From an uncultured Geobacteraceae bacterium (GTDB lineage: Bacteria; Desulfobacterota; Desulfuromonadia; Geobacterales; Pseudopelobacteraceae), in the NCBI GenBank assembly GCA_903876875.1, contig CAIRBT010000185.1, positions 1-43,592 on the forward strand: DNA of 43,592 nt, written 5' to 3'. A model generated the notes under the pieces. That model saw only the letters and a program-made list of their open reading frames with translations. It was not told the DNA's origin and did no database searches. Below, piece by piece: positions 9,480 through 16,223 of this stretch. Both the position numbers and the translations under genes were made by a program. The stretch's first letter is position 1. Each line of letters begins with the position of its first letter.

Positions 9480-9526
9480 CCCCCCTCAGTCCCCCTTTTA
9501 TAAAGGGGGACTGAGGGGGGATTTTT
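9480..9526 (+). terminator. GC-rich 19-bp hairpin with T-run; terminator-like dispersed palindrome
   Basis: Two 19-base arms (9480-9498 and 9502-9520, built on CCCCCCTCAGTCCCCCTTT) enclose three bases, followed by ATTTTT. It has the form of an intrinsic terminator for the kinase gene ending at 9464. The same CCCCCTCAGTCCCCCTTT core recurs in the larger element at 30792-30875, so it also belongs to a dispersed palindromic repeat family that may have been recruited as a terminator. Confidence 0.7.
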
Positions 9527-9561
9527 CATGGGAGCCCACACACATCACAAGGAGACCTGCT

Positions 9562-10068
9562 ATGGCGATCAATGAAGCTGTTATTAAACAGTTACATCTG
9601 ACGGAAGATCAACTGACTGACTTTCTAATCGGTGACATAGCGACCGTTTTTGAAAACATGGCCGGCATCACCAATGTTTCCCGCCACCCAAAGATCATTG
9701 ATCCGATAAACGTGTTTACCGACTGCGTAACCGCGCTGGTCGGACTGGGGGGTGCCTGTAGCGGCCTTGTCAGCCTCCACCTGCCCGATCTACTGGCCCG
9801 GGAGTTCACCTCCGGGATGCTCGGCACACCGGTTACCGTCATAAACCGTGATGTGCATGACGCCATTGGTGAGCTTGCCCTCATGATTGCCGGATCTTTC
9901 AAATACCACCTCGGTAACCATGGCAACGACATCCATCTTTCAACACCGTCTACCTTTACCGGTGGAGAATATTTTTTCAACAACAGTGCCCCTGCGGAAT
10001 CACTTGCCATTCTCTGTGATGTCGGCGAGCAGTGGTTCATGGTAAGCATGACGCTCAAACAGCCATAG
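9562..10068 (+). CDS. CheX-like chemotaxis phosphatase-fold protein lacking the catalytic Asn
   Basis: This 168-residue protein fits the CheX/CheC-type fold, with 'VHDAIGELALMIAGSFKYHLG' (98-118) matching the family's helix. CheX enzymes dephosphorylate CheY-like receivers through an E-x-x-N pair; here E104 is present but the Asn position is Leu107. It may therefore bind phospho-receivers without hydrolysing them, or be inactive. ATG 9562 was chosen because AAGGAG lies eight bases upstream; the frame stays open to 9376, but that part overlaps the kinase gene and the hairpin. It sits among receiver-kinase genes, so a role with their receivers is likely but inferred. Confidence 0.75.
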   Translation: MAINEAVIKQLHLTEDQLTDFLIGDIATVFENMAGITNVSRHPKIIDPINVFTDCVTALVGLGGACSGLVSLHLPDLLAREFTSGMLGTPVTVINRDVHDAIGELALMIAGSFKYHLGNHGNDIHLSTPSTFTGGEYFFNNSAPAESLAILCDVGEQWFMVSMTLKQP

Positions 10069-10113
10069 AAGATCGTTCCTACAAAATACCCCGGGAGTCT
10101 GTTGGACGCAGGG

Positions 10114-10186
10114 AATCGTCGCGAAAATTCGGCGGGGCGAGAGCAGATTTCGACGATTTTAAAGGTCAATAGTCGTTCTATTGACC
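10114..10186. repeat. Double-hairpin repeat-like element downstream of the CheX-like gene
   Basis: Two inverted repeats lie side by side: AATCGTCG (10114-10121) with CGACGATT (10151-10158), and a perfect 9-bp hairpin GGTCAATAG / CTATTGACC (10164-10172, 10178-10186) with a 5-base loop. There is no T-run after either on the plus strand. The block resembles a dispersed palindromic element rather than a gene. The remaining gap (10069-10355) holds no gene I can support. Confidence 0.5.
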
Positions 10187-10290
10187 GAAAAAACGGTAAA
10201 ATATGATCCGTTCAGACGGATTTGCAGCAGATTCCTCCTCATTCCGACAGGTTCCTAAACTCCTACACGCTCTGTCAGAATTTTGTGACA

Positions 10291-10319
10291 TTGTCGTTTG
10301 CTCTTTTTTCTGCTATGTA
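10291..10319 (+). promoter_or_regulatory. Possible sigma-70 promoter for the PAS kinase
   Basis: TTGTCG (10291-10296) and TATGTA (10314-10319) are 17 bases apart, about 37 bases before ATG 10356. Both boxes are only partial matches. Confidence 0.3.
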
Positions 10320-10355
10320 AAAAACTGTATCATTATTTTTATATCGGGAGTTCCT

Positions 10356-11489
10356 ATGGAAACCAGCTTTGCTCCGGCAGAACGAACTGACCAAACTGTT
10401 TTCGTCCGCCAGATTGAAAACATCAGTAACAGCCCGGTAATGAGTAAACTGCTGGAGGCCTCCTGCGGTTTACTGGTGGTACTTAACGAAGAGCGCCAGA
10501 TAGTCGGACTTAACGAAGCCTTCCTCAATTCCCTCGGCATGAAGGAGCCAGCAGCAATTTTAGGGTTGCGACTGGGGGAAACACTAGAGTGCGTTCACGC
10601 CTCCGGGGCGCCCAATGGCTGCGGCACGACCCCCCACTGTGCAACGTGCGGAGCCGCAATCGCCACAATGTCGGCCATCGTCGATGATGTGCCATCTGAA
10701 CAGACCTGCGCGCTTACCGCCGAGAGGGAGGGGAAAACAGTCGATCTGTTTCTGTCGGTGACAGCACGACCGTTCAAGGTTGATGGGAACCGGTGGATTC
10801 TTATATTCGCACAGGACATTACCCAACAACACTCACTTGCCTCCCTTGAAAACATTTTCTACCACGACTTTAATAATATCCTGATGGTACTTACCGGATG
10901 TGGGGACTTACTTTCGACCAAACAGCCGGATGATGCCCTCGCCTCCATGATTCAGAATACCGCACGGCGACTGAGTGCAGAAGTTCAACTGCAGCGTTTT
11001 TTGAGTAATAACAAGGGGGACAGCACCCTGCTGTCAAATAGCACGGCCGTATCCATGGCTGCCCTTCAGGAAGAGCTTGATCTTATTATTTTAAATCACC
11101 CGAGTGCCGATGGGAAAACGGTGGCACAGAGTTGGCCCGGCGAATCGTTCGAACTCCAGACCGACATTAACCTCCTCTCCCGTGTAGTGGGGAACATGCT
11201 GTTGAATGCGTTGGAATCGACCGACCTAGGTGGTACCGTCCGGCTCGTTACGTCATTACATGGCCGGGAAATCACGTGGGATGTCTGGAATGACACCTAT
11301 ATAACCCCCGACATTCAACGGAGGATTTTTCAGAAGCACTTCAGTACCAAGAATACTCTGGGGAGAGGTCTGGGTACCTATTCCATGAAATTGCTTGGCG
11401 AAAAGTACTTACCGGGCAATGTCAGCTTCACCTCAACCCCTGAAGGGGGAACCACGTTCCAATTCAGACACCCCCTAACTCATCACTGA
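10356..11489 (+). CDS. PAS histidine kinase with Cys-rich PAS domain and divergent ATPase site
   Basis: The 377-residue soluble protein has a PAS domain (about 25-160) that contains several cysteines in 'ECVHASG' and 'GCGTTPHCATCGA', a spacing that could hold a metal, cluster or haem or act as a redox switch (inference). An H-box 'FYHDFNNILMVLTG' follows. The ATPase domain has an N-box ('NMLLNALEST') and 'GRGLGTYSMKLL', but the usual DxGxG loop is replaced by 'WDVWNDTYI'. A variant of this loop occurs in a subgroup of deltaproteobacterial kinases, so activity may be retained. ATG 10356 was chosen because GGGAG precedes it; an upstream in-frame start at 10203 lies in non-coding-looking sequence. 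No receiver partner is fused to it. Confidence 0.82.
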   Translation: METSFAPAERTDQTVFVRQIENISNSPVMSKLLEASCGLLVVLNEERQIVGLNEAFLNSLGMKEPAAILGLRLGETLECVHASGAPNGCGTTPHCATCGAAIATMSAIVDDVPSEQTCALTAEREGKTVDLFLSVTARPFKVDGNRWILIFAQDITQQHSLASLENIFYHDFNNILMVLTGCGDLLSTKQPDDALASMIQNTARRLSAEVQLQRFLSNNKGDSTLLSNSTAVSMAALQEELDLIILNHPSADGKTVAQSWPGESFELQTDINLLSRVVGNMLLNALESTDLGGTVRLVTSLHGREITWDVWNDTYITPDIQRRIFQKHFSTKNTLGRGLGTYSMKLLGEKYLPGNVSFTSTPEGGTTFQFRHPLTHH

Positions 11490-11566
11490 CCGCACAAATC
11501 AGGCGGCGTACCATGGCATCTGGCACCAGATATAATAAGAAATTATTCACCTTACGATATTAATAC

Positions 11567-11597
11567 TTGACATATCTCAGCATTAGTATAGTCTAAA
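11567..11597 (+). promoter_or_regulatory. Candidate promoter for the riboswitch operon
   Basis: A perfect -35 TTGACA (11567-11572) lies just upstream of the riboswitch. The best -10 is TCTAAA (11592-11597) at a long 19-base spacing; TAGTCT at 16 bases is an alternative. Transcription would start shortly before the aptamer's first stem at 11614. Confidence 0.4.
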
Positions 11598-11613
11598 TAT
11601 AATTTTATAATTT

Positions 11614-11704
11614 CCTCTACAGTTATTAAGAGCAAATTCAGGGTAACCTGAAGACGCAAAGCCACGAGTCCACTTTTTTGGATAGTCGGGTTGCCAAATA
11701 GAGG
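11614..11704 (+). ncRNA. GEMM-I riboswitch, probable 3',3'-cGAMP (GEMM-Ib) subtype
   Basis: All GEMM-I landmarks are visible. P1 pairs CCTCTA (11614-11619) with TAGAGG (11699-11704). GCAAA comes before P2, whose arms TTCAGG / CCTGAA (11637-11642, 11647-11652) carry a GTAA (GNRA) tetraloop. The tetraloop receptor GACGCAAAGCC (11653-11663) is exact, and P3 ends in TAGTCGGGTTGCC. Lining up with the Vibrio Vc2 aptamer, the strand before GCAAA reads A-G-A-G, so the base equivalent to G20 is A (11631). In Geobacter, G20A marks the variants that sense 3',3'-cGAMP rather than c-di-GMP. The ligand call is therefore inference from one base plus lineage; the riboswitch class itself is secure. Confidence 0.9.
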
Positions 11705-11745
11705 GTGTTTTCCACCCTTCTCTAGTTTCTATTGAAGGGTTTTTT
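11699..11745 (+). terminator. Riboswitch expression platform: intrinsic terminator and competing antiterminator
   Basis: The terminator pairs ACCCTTC (11714-11720) with GAAGGGT (11734-11740) and runs into six T's (11740-11745). A competing hairpin can form between TAGAGGGTG (11699-11707) and CACCC...TCTA (11713-11724). It uses both the 3' strand of aptamer P1 and the 5' arm of the terminator. On paper, ligand binding (P1 formed) blocks the competitor and favours termination, an OFF switch. Several Geobacter cGAMP switches are ON switches, so the direction needs a direct test. Confidence 0.75.
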
Positions 11746-11776
11746 GTATTTAAATCACACGATCGGAGGAAATGGT

Positions 11777-12067
11777 ATGACATTAACAAAAGCGGATATT
11801 GCGAAAACGATTCATGAGCGCATGGGATTTAAGGTAAAGGAATCACTGTCCCTGTGTGAAGAGGTTCTTGACATTATCAAAAGCACGCTGAAATCAGGTG
11901 AAGAGGTCAAGGTTCACCGTTTTGGCAAGTTCGAAATCAGACAGAAAATGGGACACAAGGGGAGAAACCCCCACACCGGCGAAACTGTCTCAATCACCTC
12001 ACGAAAAATTGTCACCTTCAAACTGAGCGGCCAGCTCAGAGAGCGTATCAACAGCGCTCAGAATTAA
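11777..12067 (+). CDS. ihfA: IHF alpha-like / HU-family DNA-bending protein
   Basis: The 96-residue protein matches the IHF/HU family over its full length. It has the N-terminal 'LTKADIAKTIHERMGF', the beta-arm region 'GRNPHTGETVSITSRKIVTF' including the Pro that intercalates into DNA, and a C-terminal helix. The 'SRKIVTFK' segment is closer to IHF alpha than to HU, but paralogues are common in this lineage. ATG 11777 follows GGAGGAAAT; an ATG five bases earlier hits a stop at once. It is the first gene behind the riboswitch and terminator, so it should be directly controlled by the cyclic dinucleotide. Control of a nucleoid protein could spread the signal to many promoters (inference). Confidence 0.88.
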   Translation: MTLTKADIAKTIHERMGFKVKESLSLCEEVLDIIKSTLKSGEEVKVHRFGKFEIRQKMGHKGRNPHTGETVSITSRKIVTFKLSGQLRERINSAQN

Positions 12068-12077
12068 TACCATCACC

Positions 12078-13121
12078 ATGGACTCAGCAAAGATCCTCAT
12101 CGTCGATGACGACGAAGTAAGCTGCGCTATTCTGAAGCATATGCTTTCTGAAAATTTCAGTAACTTCCTCACCGCAGCGAACGGGGTGGAAGGACTGAGC
12201 CAGATTACCCGGCATCCTGATATCGACTTGATACTTCTGGATCTTGAGATGCCGATAATGAACGGCAAAGCTCTGTTGAGCGAGATACGTAACACTGAAG
12301 AGTTACGGCACCTGTCGGTCATTGTCGTGGCGAGTAACCGGGATGATGCCATCCTGACCCTTGCCGCCGGTGCGGACGACTTCATCACCAAACCCTATGA
12401 CCGGGTTGAGATGACGTTACGCATCAAGAATCATCTGCAAAAGAACATCGACTCCCAAAAACGCATACGGGCGGAACACCTCCTCCGAAGGAGTGAAGAG
12501 AATCTGCTGCGGGCTCAATCGGTTGCCCAGACCGGTAGCTGGAGCCTGGATCTCAGTACCGGCGACATGGAATGGTCAGCCGAGGCACGTCACCTCTGCG
12601 GCATTGACCAGAAAAAACCATTTTCAATAGATGACTATTTTTGCCAGTTGCATCCGGAGGATCGGGCCCTGGTTACTGCGGCATGGCACGAGATTTTGCA
12701 CAATGGCACCTCCTCTGATATGGTCTATCGCCTCAAAGTCAACGGCAGTTTCCTCTGGATCAGGGGGAGGGCTGAGGTTGAGCGAAATGACCTGGGGAAA
12801 CCACTGTGGGTCACCGGAACGGTTCAGAACATTACCGCCCTCAGGGAAGCCGAAATTGAGTTACAAAAGCGTAATGATCTGGTAAAAGAGCAGAGAGATC
12901 AACTTGAGGATGCCCTTGCCCGTATCAGTCAACTTGAGGGGATCATACCGATCTGCTCGTACTGCAAGAAGATTAAGGATGATAAAAACAGCTGGTTGCA
13001 AGTTGAAGCCTATATCACCCGCCACTCGGAGGCGGTGTTTAGTCACGGTGTCTGCCCCGAGTGTGCTGAGGAACAACGAGCCATTATCCGTAACATGAGA
13101 ATCAATGGGGAAAGAGTATAA
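12078..13121 (+). CDS. Receiver-PAS protein with C-terminal four-cysteine module
   Basis: The 347-residue protein has a receiver (D10-D12, D55, K105), a linker helix, a PAS_3-like domain (about 145-258), a short coiled coil, and a conserved C-terminal module with C293-x-x-C296 and C326-x-x-C329 ('PICSYCKKIKDD', 'SHGVCPECAEE'). I know this module as a recurrent ending of PAS/REC proteins in deltaproteobacteria; the cysteine pairs suggest metal binding, but its function is not established. The gene begins 10 bases after ihfA, and its stop TAA shares a base with the next ATG. It has a weak ribosome binding site, so translation may depend on coupling. Confidence 0.85.
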   Translation: MDSAKILIVDDDEVSCAILKHMLSENFSNFLTAANGVEGLSQITRHPDIDLILLDLEMPIMNGKALLSEIRNTEELRHLSVIVVASNRDDAILTLAAGADDFITKPYDRVEMTLRIKNHLQKNIDSQKRIRAEHLLRRSEENLLRAQSVAQTGSWSLDLSTGDMEWSAEARHLCGIDQKKPFSIDDYFCQLHPEDRALVTAAWHEILHNGTSSDMVYRLKVNGSFLWIRGRAEVERNDLGKPLWVTGTVQNITALREAEIELQKRNDLVKEQRDQLEDALARISQLEGIIPICSYCKKIKDDKNSWLQVEAYITRHSEAVFSHGVCPECAEEQRAIIRNMRINGERV

Positions 13122-14113
13122 TGATTCTATTTGTTGATGACGAAGAACAGGTACTCCTGTCACTGAAACGTCTGTTCAGGAGTGAACCCTATGAGGTGGT
13201 ATTTGCCACATCAGGGAGCAGTGCCCTCGAACTGTTGGCGGCTCGTGGTGAAGAAGTTGAGGTCATAGTTACGGATCAGCGTATGCCCAACATGACCGGC
13301 ACTGAGTTTTTGATTCGCTCCCAGGAATTTGCCCCCACTGCAGTGCGCATGGTAATGACCGGTTATTCTGACATACAGGTGACCATTGACGCCATCAACA
13401 AAGGAGGGGCCACCCGCTATATCAGCAAACCATGGGATAATCAGGAAATGCTCGGTTATGTGCAGGAAGCACTCAGCAGATTTCGTCACGATCTCAAACT
13501 GCGTACCGATCTCCAGAAAGTTCATGAACAGCAGCGACATCATCAGCAACATTTCAGTGCCCTGTTTGGTGCTCTGGCCGGTTTTATCGACTTGAGTCTG
13601 CCGGAAGCACGACGCCATGCAGCCATAACAGCGAAACTGTCGGTCGGTATTGGGGTAAGTCTTGGCCTCTCGCCAACCGATCTGGAAAAAATAAGAATGG
13701 CCGCCCTACTCCATGACATTGGCCTGAATACCCTTTCCAGCGATGTAGCCGAAATGGATCCCCTCTGCATGACCGATTCCCAGTTTGCCCTGTACCGTTC
13801 CCATCCGGTCATGGGACAGAGCATGATCGAAACCGTCGAGCATCTGCATGATATTGCGCTGATTGTGCGGCATCACCATGAATATTTCGACGGCAGCGGT
13901 TTTCCCGACGGCCTGGCCGCTGAAGCCATTCCCCAAGGATCAGCCATCATATGCCTTGCTGATACCCTTGAGAGTGAAATGGAAATAAGTGGTGACAAAG
14001 TGCCCTTGCAAAAAGTGCTGGAGAAAGTGAGTGCCCGGAGCGGCACCGAATTTGATCCCCAGTTGATCCCCCACATGGTGAGGGTGGCTGAAGATATGTA
14101 CCGTGGCAGGTGA
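13121..14113 (+). CDS. Response regulator with HD-GYP phosphodiesterase domain (RpfG-type)
   Basis: The 330-residue protein has a receiver (D6/D7, D52, K103), a helical linker and an HD-GYP domain (about 150-325). The motifs are 'LLHDIG' (H198-D199), H228, and 'HHEYFDGSGFPDG' (252-264), where Phe replaces the Tyr of GYP, a tolerated variant. HD-GYP proteins hydrolyse c-di-GMP, and some Vibrio members cleave 3',3'-cGAMP. The ATG at 13121 overlaps the preceding stop by one base, so the genes are translationally coupled. Being downstream of a cyclic-dinucleotide riboswitch, it could close a feedback loop by destroying the ligand (inference). The metal ligands I can identify are present, although the region after 'LAD' is shorter than usual. 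Confidence 0.88.
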   Translation: MILFVDDEEQVLLSLKRLFRSEPYEVVFATSGSSALELLAARGEEVEVIVTDQRMPNMTGTEFLIRSQEFAPTAVRMVMTGYSDIQVTIDAINKGGATRYISKPWDNQEMLGYVQEALSRFRHDLKLRTDLQKVHEQQRHHQQHFSALFGALAGFIDLSLPEARRHAAITAKLSVGIGVSLGLSPTDLEKIRMAALLHDIGLNTLSSDVAEMDPLCMTDSQFALYRSHPVMGQSMIETVEHLHDIALIVRHHHEYFDGSGFPDGLAAEAIPQGSAIICLADTLESEMEISGDKVPLQKVLEKVSARSGTEFDPQLIPHMVRVAEDMYRGR

Positions 14114-15542
14114 AAACTTCGCATACGACCTGGTACAGGCCGGTTACACCCTCCGCCTGGATTTATTAGACAACGCGACGCTATGTACGGCACGTTACAC
14201 ACCGGCCAAAAGCGGAGCCGCCATGACCGAGGCGGCACTCCGGGATTTTTTGGCAAGCCATGCCATAACCGAAAACATTAATGAAGAGGGCATTACATTA
14301 GTGATGGAGGCCGCCTCGGAGAACAAGCCGGTCTCAGGAGTCGTCCTGGCACTGGGGTTGGTCATGGATCCGGGTATTGACGGCTGGTTTGAAATGCTTG
14401 TCCCCGATGCCCTGAAAGATGAAGATGATGAAGAAGATATTAGTGAACCCCACCATTACACCCGCGTTAATTTCAAAAAAATACAGACATTCCAGAATGT
14501 TGAAGCCGAAGACCCCATTGGTATCATCCACCCCTGCACTGACGGTATGGACGGCCTAACCGTTCAGTCGAAAATTATCCCTGCCATTCCGGGCAAACCG
14601 CTCCATGTCCGGTACGGCAAAGGGATCTTTATGGGAGAAGATGAGAAAACCCTGTATGCTAACCGCTCCGGACGAGTATTCAACTCAACGGACGGTCTCT
14701 CGGTGGAAAATGTCTATGTGGTGAAGGGAAATGTTGACTACCATGTGGGGAACATCAGATATAACGGCCTCGTGGAGATAACCGGCGACGTGTTAGACGG
14801 CTTTGAGGTGTTTGCCTCGAAGGGTATCAAAGTAAAAGGAATTGTCGGAAACTGTCAGATTTATTCAAAAGGCAATATCGATATTAACGGCATGAGCGGT
14901 GCCGGCATTGGAAAGATCACCTGTGGCGGAGATCTAACACTAAAGTATTGTAATGATACCACCATAATCTGCACAGGAAATATTACCGCCCAGATTGAAA
15001 TACGGAGTAGCAAGGTCAATTGTCTCGGCTCGTTAACCATCACCAAAGGAGCCTTCTGCGGTGGGACCTGCATCGTACTGGCAGGTATGGAAGCCATGGT
15101 ACTCGGCTCTAAAACATCACTGCCAACCACGGTCATTGTCGGCGTACACTATGCTGATTTTGACCAGATTGAGCTACTGAACCGCGCACTGCTCGATTTA
15201 AATGAAAAGTTTGCCGCAACGCCCCCCAATCAGCGGGATCTCATGGCCTTCATGACAGAACGAAACCGGCTTTCCACACTGCTGCAGGAGGTTAACAGTC
15301 ACCAGTACGACAACGCCAACCCCAAGGTCAATGTCCATAAGATTGTCTATGAAAACGTTCGCCTTAAGTTTGACCGGGTGGCTTCTGTCACCACCGAAGA
15401 AATTAAAGGGCCAGCGACCCTCATCAGTAATCTTGACGAGTCGGAACTGCTGCAGCTACAGATGAGCGGCTTGCCGATCACGGCTAACCAATTGAAGGAA
15501 GCTCTTATTCGGGAGCAGAAGGAAAAATTGGAAGAGAGTTAG
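14103..15542 (+). CDS. FapA (DUF342) family protein
   Basis: The 479-residue protein matches FapA/DUF342, a family with a central right-handed beta-helix made of repeated 'GNI..G.V.ITGDV..GF.V.A.G.I.V.G' strands (about 210-340) and a C-terminal coiled coil (about 365-410). In some bacteria FapA affects flagellar assembly or polar localisation of flagellar proteins; its biochemical role is unsettled. The start is GTG 14103, inside the end of the HD-GYP gene (11-base overlap), so it belongs to the riboswitch operon. No flagellar structural gene is visible nearby. The gene ends five bases before the stop of a convergent small gene, with no clear terminator between them. Confidence 0.82.
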   Translation: MAGENFAYDLVQAGYTLRLDLLDNATLCTARYTPAKSGAAMTEAALRDFLASHAITENINEEGITLVMEAASENKPVSGVVLALGLVMDPGIDGWFEMLVPDALKDEDDEEDISEPHHYTRVNFKKIQTFQNVEAEDPIGIIHPCTDGMDGLTVQSKIIPAIPGKPLHVRYGKGIFMGEDEKTLYANRSGRVFNSTDGLSVENVYVVKGNVDYHVGNIRYNGLVEITGDVLDGFEVFASKGIKVKGIVGNCQIYSKGNIDINGMSGAGIGKITCGGDLTLKYCNDTTIICTGNITAQIEIRSSKVNCLGSLTITKGAFCGGTCIVLAGMEAMVLGSKTSLPTTVIVGVHYADFDQIELLNRALLDLNEKFAATPPNQRDLMAFMTERNRLSTLLQEVNSHQYDNANPKVNVHKIVYENVRLKFDRVASVTTEEIKGPATLISNLDESELLQLQMSGLPITANQLKEALIREQKEKLEES

Positions 15543-15547
15543 GCTTA

Positions 15548-15862
15548 TCAGGCGTTGAGATCATGAAACAGCGAGGTAACCGTGTGGGATAAGGCGGCAT
15601 AGGCTTTGTACAGGGCGTTTTTTTCGTCATAGGTAACGGGAAGTGATGGAGGTTTAATTTCAAAAGTCGGCTGGTCACCACGTGCAGTGTAATCGGACGA
15701 GAGGCTCACCGTATCCCCGGTAGCGGCACTATTCGCTGTTTTAACCTGATTCCTGGCCTGCTCAGCTGCCAGCACAGGACGTTGAACCTGATCGGACGAA
15801 CTCCCCTGTTTTAGGCTTGTTGACAGATCATTCACATTGCTGGAAGTAACACCCTGAACCAT
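15548..15862 (-). CDS. Small hypothetical protein
   Basis: I do not recognise this 104-residue protein. The first two thirds are rich in Ser, Gln, Asn and Thr and look disordered; 'GDTVSLSSDY' in the middle recalls short motifs seen in flagellum-associated small proteins, but this is weak. The last 35 residues are likely helical ('EKNALYKAYAALSHTVTSLF'). ATG 15862 has GGAG nine bases upstream; a GTG seven codons earlier has no better site. A TATAAT on the minus strand (15890-15885) may be its -10. The gene is convergent with fapA and divergent from the MgtE_N/CBS gene. Confidence 0.6.
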   Translation of the reverse strand: MVQGVTSSNVNDLSTSLKQGSSSDQVQRPVLAAEQARNQVKTANSAATGDTVSLSSDYTARGDQPTFEIKPPSLPVTYDEKNALYKAYAALSHTVTSLFHDLNA

Positions 15863-16070
15863 GCCGTTGCACTCCGTCACCACGATTATATATTTTTCAT
15901 TAGTAAGAAGTTTACACGATAGGAATGAACGTCTATCACAGTAAAATCAGTATTTCAAGGATAATTTTTCACGGAATATGCTCTCCGCCCCGCCACGAAA
16001 CCGCTTCTTTTATCAACGAGTAACGATTCATACTATATATTGTGGACAAAGAGACAACAACCACAACTAC

Positions 16071-16203
16071 TATAATAATGGGCACAGTTTTTTTATTCTC
16101 GCACCATGCATATTCTTATATAGGAGGTTGCACAGACCAGCCGAACGTGCTATAAAATTGTGTCATATCTGTGAGACCCTTACTTCCCGACGGGGTCTTT
16201 TTT
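16071..16203 (+). promoter_or_regulatory. Structured leader with attenuator-like terminator before the metal-transport pair
   Basis: The 361-base gap 15863-16223 holds a -10-like TATAAT (16071-16076) and a leader ending in an intrinsic terminator. AGACCC (16174-16179) pairs with GGGTCT (16193-16198), followed by six T's (16198-16203), 20 bases before the start codon. The nearest upstream gene points the other way, so only transcripts of the downstream operon meet this terminator. CACAGA (16131-16136) can pair with TCTGTG (16168-16173), and AGACC at 16134-16138 can pair with the terminator's 3' arm, so alternative folds exist. The leader matches no riboswitch class I know; a metal-sensing role is inference from the genes. 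Confidence 0.5.
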
Positions 16204-16223
16204 ATTGCGTGAAAGACGAGCCT

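Noticed and set aside
9609-10169. 186-codon minus-strand frame opposite the CheX-like gene
   Set aside because: It is the shadow of 9562-10068, which has a ribosome binding site and a recognisable domain.
11521-11536. TGGCAC like a sigma-54 -24 box before the riboswitch
   Set aside because: The -12 element (TTGC) is missing five bases further on; the sequence reads ATAAT instead.
16122-16170. AGGAGG as ribosome binding site of a leader peptide
   Set aside because: No ATG, GTG or TTG lies at a workable distance downstream; it is better read as part of the leader RNA.
15978-16223. N-terminal extension of the MgtE_N/CBS protein
   Set aside because: The stretch contains an intrinsic terminator and AT-rich non-coding sequence; family similarity begins at 16224.
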